A stretch of 8,200 nucleotides of DNA from Methanocorpusculum sp. (lineage in GTDB: Archaea > Halobacteriota > Methanomicrobia > Methanomicrobiales > Methanocorpusculaceae), in NCBI GenBank assembly GCA_029987245.1, contig DALTWG010000063.1, positions 1 to 8,200 on the forward strand, written 5' to 3'. The notes under the pieces are model-generated. The model was not told the DNA's origin. It did no database searches and was given only the letters and a program-made list of their open reading frames with translations. Both the position numbers and the translations under genes were made by a program. Shown here one piece after another: positions 6,244-8,200 of the stretch (position 1 is its first letter; each line of letters starts with the position of its first letter).

Positions 6244-7383
6244 TTATTGTTTCTCTATCTGATTTCCTGTCTTTTTCTTCATTTTTTGGTTTATTTTCCA
6301 GCGAGTGTAGATTTCTGCAAGAACGGCGCTCACGACAAAGAGAAGAATACCCAGCACAAACGGCATCCACCAGGCAGTAATTACGGTGTCTGTGCACTCC
6401 ATCAAAATGACAAGGAAAAACTCGAGAACTACCCAGTGGATACAGTAGATTCTGGTGATATTTCCGGAAACTGTTTTGAGAATCCGGGTGATTTTCTCTC
6501 CTTTTACCGGTTTTGCCGCGAAGTAGAGGATGCTTATTGAAATTGCGCTGACTGCTGCAGAGAAGAAGGTGGAAAACATATCCATTCTGAATCCTTGTGT
6601 TCCCCATAAGATAAAACGGGTTTCAAAGATGCCTGCGGCAATAGTGACGGCAAAGAGGATGAGAAGAACCACTACTCCGCTGATGCCGATATAGAGGTGA
6701 AACCGGTCTTTTGATGCTGTTTTCAGCAGCTGTTCTCCGTAGATATATCCGAGAATCACAAAGATAATCCAGGATATGAAGGGGAAGAAACTGACGTCCT
6801 CTTCGACAAAAATGAAGTATCCGACCACATCAGAGAGTATCGTTTCCGGAACCGAACTGCCGAACGTAAGTGCCGGAATGAACATCTGTCCAATGGTGCA
6901 GATGAGTCCGAAACCAATGACTGCAGACGCCGGAACGCGCAGTTTCTTTACCAGAGCGAAGAAGAGAAATGCAAGACCGGCAAACAGAAGGACATCAGAG
7001 ACGAAGAGCACTTCAACCACGGAAAAAAGAGGGTCTGATTCATTGAAGCAGAGTATTTTGAAGATTTCCGGCAGAACATACCGGAAGATGTTGAGGAGGA
7101 AAAAGCAGCCTATCAGAATCACGCCGCGTTTTGCAAAGTCTTTCGGTTCTGTGTGTCTGGTAAGATGCATTGACACTCCCATGGAGAAGATGAAAAGGAC
7201 GGGGCCAATCGTGATATAGGCAAGGCCCAGTGCGGTCATCACTTCGGAAAGCGGGAATGAATCCGCGTAGATTTCAATGTCTGCCAACTCTTCAATCATG
7301 TGGGCAACAGGCATGAAGATGAGCGAAACAACCTTGATGAGGTCAAGATAGAGCAACCGTTTCTGTGTTTGCGTGAGCGGCAT
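6244..7383 (-). CDS. Polytopic membrane protein, acyltransferase-like (HGSNAT/DUF1624 or acyltransferase-3 type)
   Basis: A 379 aa protein with about ten hydrophobic segments, roughly at 11-30, 50-73, 86-108, 121-146, 151-172, 196-216, 230-253, 268-290, 309-328 and 338-360, and a Lys-rich cytoplasmic-type tail (363-379). The N-terminal RLLYLDLIKVVSLIFMPVAH (9-28), with a His at the end of the first helix, and GPVLFIFSMGVSMHLTR (60-76) followed by FAKRG (83-87) resemble membrane acyltransferases that modify sugars or surface glycans. The late segment VSGNITRIYCIHW (305-317) also fits. The acyl donor and acceptor cannot be told from sequence. The ATG has no Shine-Dalgarno, and a TATA-like box lies 32 nt upstream. 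It is divergent from the AhpD-like gene. A 141-nt gap to endA makes it a separate unit, though I see no clear terminator between them. Confidence 0.65.
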   Translation of the reverse strand: MPLTQTQKRLLYLDLIKVVSLIFMPVAHMIEELADIEIYADSFPLSEVMTALGLAYITIGPVLFIFSMGVSMHLTRHTEPKDFAKRGVILIGCFFLLNIFRYVLPEIFKILCFNESDPLFSVVEVLFVSDVLLFAGLAFLFFALVKKLRVPASAVIGFGLICTIGQMFIPALTFGSSVPETILSDVVGYFIFVEEDVSFFPFISWIIFVILGYIYGEQLLKTASKDRFHLYIGISGVVVLLILFAVTIAAGIFETRFILWGTQGFRMDMFSTFFSAAVSAISISILYFAAKPVKGEKITRILKTVSGNITRIYCIHWVVLEFFLVILMECTDTVITAWWMPFVLGILLFVVSAVLAEIYTRWKINQKMKKKTGNQIEKQ

Positions 7384-7410
7384 GAAGTATGCTATGATTA
7401 TGCATTTTCT

Positions 7411-7425
7411 GTATATTAAATTTTT
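7411..7425 (-). promoter_or_regulatory. Probable promoter of the membrane acyltransferase-like gene
   Basis: On the minus strand an A-run is followed by TTTAATATAC (7420-7411), centred about 32 nt before the ATG at 7383. An archaeal transcript would then start near 7389, giving a very short leader, which agrees with the absence of a ribosome-binding site. Confidence 0.5.
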
Positions 7426-7439
7426 TGTTACTGTTCAGC

Positions 7440-7472
7440 GTTTTGTTTTCATTTTGTTTTCGTTTTGTTTTC
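7440..7472. repeat. 11-bp tandem repeat, three copies, between divergent promoters
   Basis: GTTTTGTTTTC, ATTTTGTTTTC and GTTTTGTTTTC follow each other without gaps; only the first base of the middle copy differs. The period is close to one DNA helical turn, so the T-runs fall on one face of the helix. The array lies about 20 bp from each of the two divergent TATA-like boxes (7411-7420 and 7492-7498). It could be a regulator site or bent upstream DNA, or it could be slippage-derived. Confidence 0.85.
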
Positions 7473-7491
7473 CCGGGTTCAATCCCACACG

Positions 7492-7498
7492 TATTTAT
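7492..7498 (+). promoter_or_regulatory. TATA box of a leaderless AhpD-like gene
   Basis: TATTTAT is centred 27 nt before the ATG at 7522, the distance expected between an archaeal TATA box and the transcription start. This predicts a transcript starting at or next to the ATG. It rules against the longer frame opening at 7465, whose first codons would lie upstream of the promoter. Confidence 0.6.
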
Positions 7499-7521
7499 CC
7501 TTACAGAATACACTAATAATC

Positions 7522-7971
7522 ATGGTAAACTTTGACTTGAATTTCGTCGAGGCTTTGCACGCCGTCGACGAGCACGGCGCAAAGCAGACGGCGGCTGACT
7601 GGCTGAAGCGCGTTGAAGAGGAATACGGCTCGGCGCCGCTTATCTACAAAAAGCTGGAGGCATCGCCCGAAGCGCTTATCTCGCATCTGCTCTATAAGAA
7701 TGCGGTTACGGCTGCCGGAGCGCTGCCGCCCAAAACGGTTGAGTTAATCAGCCTCGCGGTGGGGGCGGCGCTCAGGTGCGACCACTGCACTTCGTATCAC
7801 ATGCACGCGGCGCAAAAGGTCGGCGCCTCGCGTGAGGAGATTTTAGAGGCGGTGCTTTTAGCCGGCATGCTTTCGCAGTCCTCGATTCTTGCCAATGCCT
7901 ACCGGGTGGTGGAGCCGTTGACGGAGAAAAAGGAGTGCGGAGCTTCGTGTGCCGTGCAGAAGGTGGAGTAG
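7522..7971 (+). CDS. AhpD-like / carboxymuconolactone decarboxylase family protein
   Basis: A small all-helical protein of 149 aa. It has the AhpD-type active-site pattern: Glu74, then Cys86-Asp-His88-Cys89, then His93, with the spacing of mycobacterial AhpD (Glu118, Cys130, His132, Cys133, His137). This suggests a thiol-dependent peroxidase or disulfide-reductase role, not true decarboxylation. Partner and substrate are unknown. The frame is open back to 7465, but the preferred start is ATG 7522: MVNFDLNFVEAL is a plausible N-terminus, no ribosome-binding site is present, and a TATA box sits 27 nt upstream, so the message is probably leaderless. The C-terminal tail ends with Cys139-Gly-Ala-Ser-Cys143 beyond the family core, a second cysteine pair. 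Downstream is a broken gene resembling a CcdA/DsbD membrane protein, which hints at a former redox pair. Confidence 0.88.
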   Translation: MVNFDLNFVEALHAVDEHGAKQTAADWLKRVEEEYGSAPLIYKKLEASPEALISHLLYKNAVTAAGALPPKTVELISLAVGAALRCDHCTSYHMHAAQKVGASREEILEAVLLAGMLSQSSILANAYRVVEPLTEKKECGASCAVQKVE

Positions 7972-8018
7972 GCAGAGCTGTCCTATCAGGATGACGACAA
8001 AAGAAGCGGGGGTGTGCA

Positions 8019-8122
8019 ATGAGTGATTTTTCCTTTGCCCTTGGTCTGGTTGATTATATCAACCCCTGCTGTATGCGGTCATATGCATTTTCATAACCGC
8101 ATTTTGCGCCGTAAACAGGTAA
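8019..8122 (+). pseudogene. Remnant of a CcdA/DsbD-like membrane redox protein
   Basis: An ATG at 8019, preceded by the good ribosome-binding run GGGGGTG (8008-8014), opens a frame reading MSDFSFALGLVDYINPCC, then quickly stops at 8094-8096. The G-L-V-D-x-I-N-P-C pattern resembles the first helix of CcdA/DsbD-type thiol-electron carriers. In another frame from about 8066 the DNA encodes LLYAVICIFITAFCAVNR and ends in TAA at 8120-8122, a plausible last transmembrane helix. The simplest reading is a gene that lost its middle, leaving both ends joined out of frame. It lies 47 nt after the AhpD-like gene on the same strand. The family call rests on a short motif. A real 25-residue peptide is an alternative. 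Confidence 0.4.
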
Positions 8123-8200
8123 CGGGCGCGGTATTTTTGCTGTATCCTGAATTTGACAGTTGAGCCTATCTCATTCAGTGAATAGAAAAAGTTAGGTGCA

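Noticed and set aside
7471..7488. tRNA T-arm-like GGGTTCAATCCC upstream of the AhpD-like gene, possibly a tRNA or attachment-site fragment.
   Set aside because: The five-base T-stem does not pair correctly, and no acceptor, D or anticodon arm is present nearby.
8123..8200. Short inverted repeat ATTCA/TGAAT at 8173-8183 in the right-end tail.
   Set aside because: The arms are too short to call a site, and I see nothing else in this stretch.

Overview
The window comes from an archaeon, most likely a euryarchaeal methanogen near the Methanomicrobiales. I infer this from protein recognition without a database search. The reasons are a short (537 aa) archaeal-type PheRS beta subunit, an archaeal/eukaryotic-type PheRS alpha subunit and TrpRS, an archaeal tRNA-splicing endonuclease, TATA-box promoters 26-35 nt before start codons with almost no leader, and T-tract rather than hairpin-type terminators.

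Layout: positions 1-766 hold no gene I can support. This stretch has a GC-rich segment that folds on paper into a nested branched structure (27-109), a stem-loop (194-219), a tract of seven TTCGTG hexamers (172-304), an imperfect 60-61 bp tandem repeat (515-645), a ladder of A-tracts that read as T-tracts on the minus strand, and a 14-bp triplicate repeat that runs into the end of pheT. From 6102 down to 767 on the minus strand lies a tight operon, endA-trpS-pheS-pheT, with gaps of 13, 2 and 2 nt. Further right, still on the minus strand, is a polytopic membrane protein of the acyltransferase type (6244-7383). It is transcribed divergently from a small AhpD/carboxymuconolactone-decarboxylase-family protein on the plus strand (7522-7971). 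The 138-nt space between these two genes has a TATA-like box for each and a threefold 11-bp repeat between them. A broken gene that looks like a CcdA/DsbD-type membrane protein follows at 8019-8122.

How the genes work together: the operon is a tRNA-maturation and charging unit. EndA removes introns from pre-tRNAs, TrpS charges tRNA-Trp, and PheS plus PheT form the phenylalanyl-tRNA synthetase. The AhpD-like protein and the CcdA-like remnant both suggest thiol redox chemistry, which is inference. Most of the window is ordinary housekeeping. The parts worth a second look are the non-coding left end, the repeat between the divergent promoters, the cysteine cluster of TrpRS, and the decayed redox gene at the right end.
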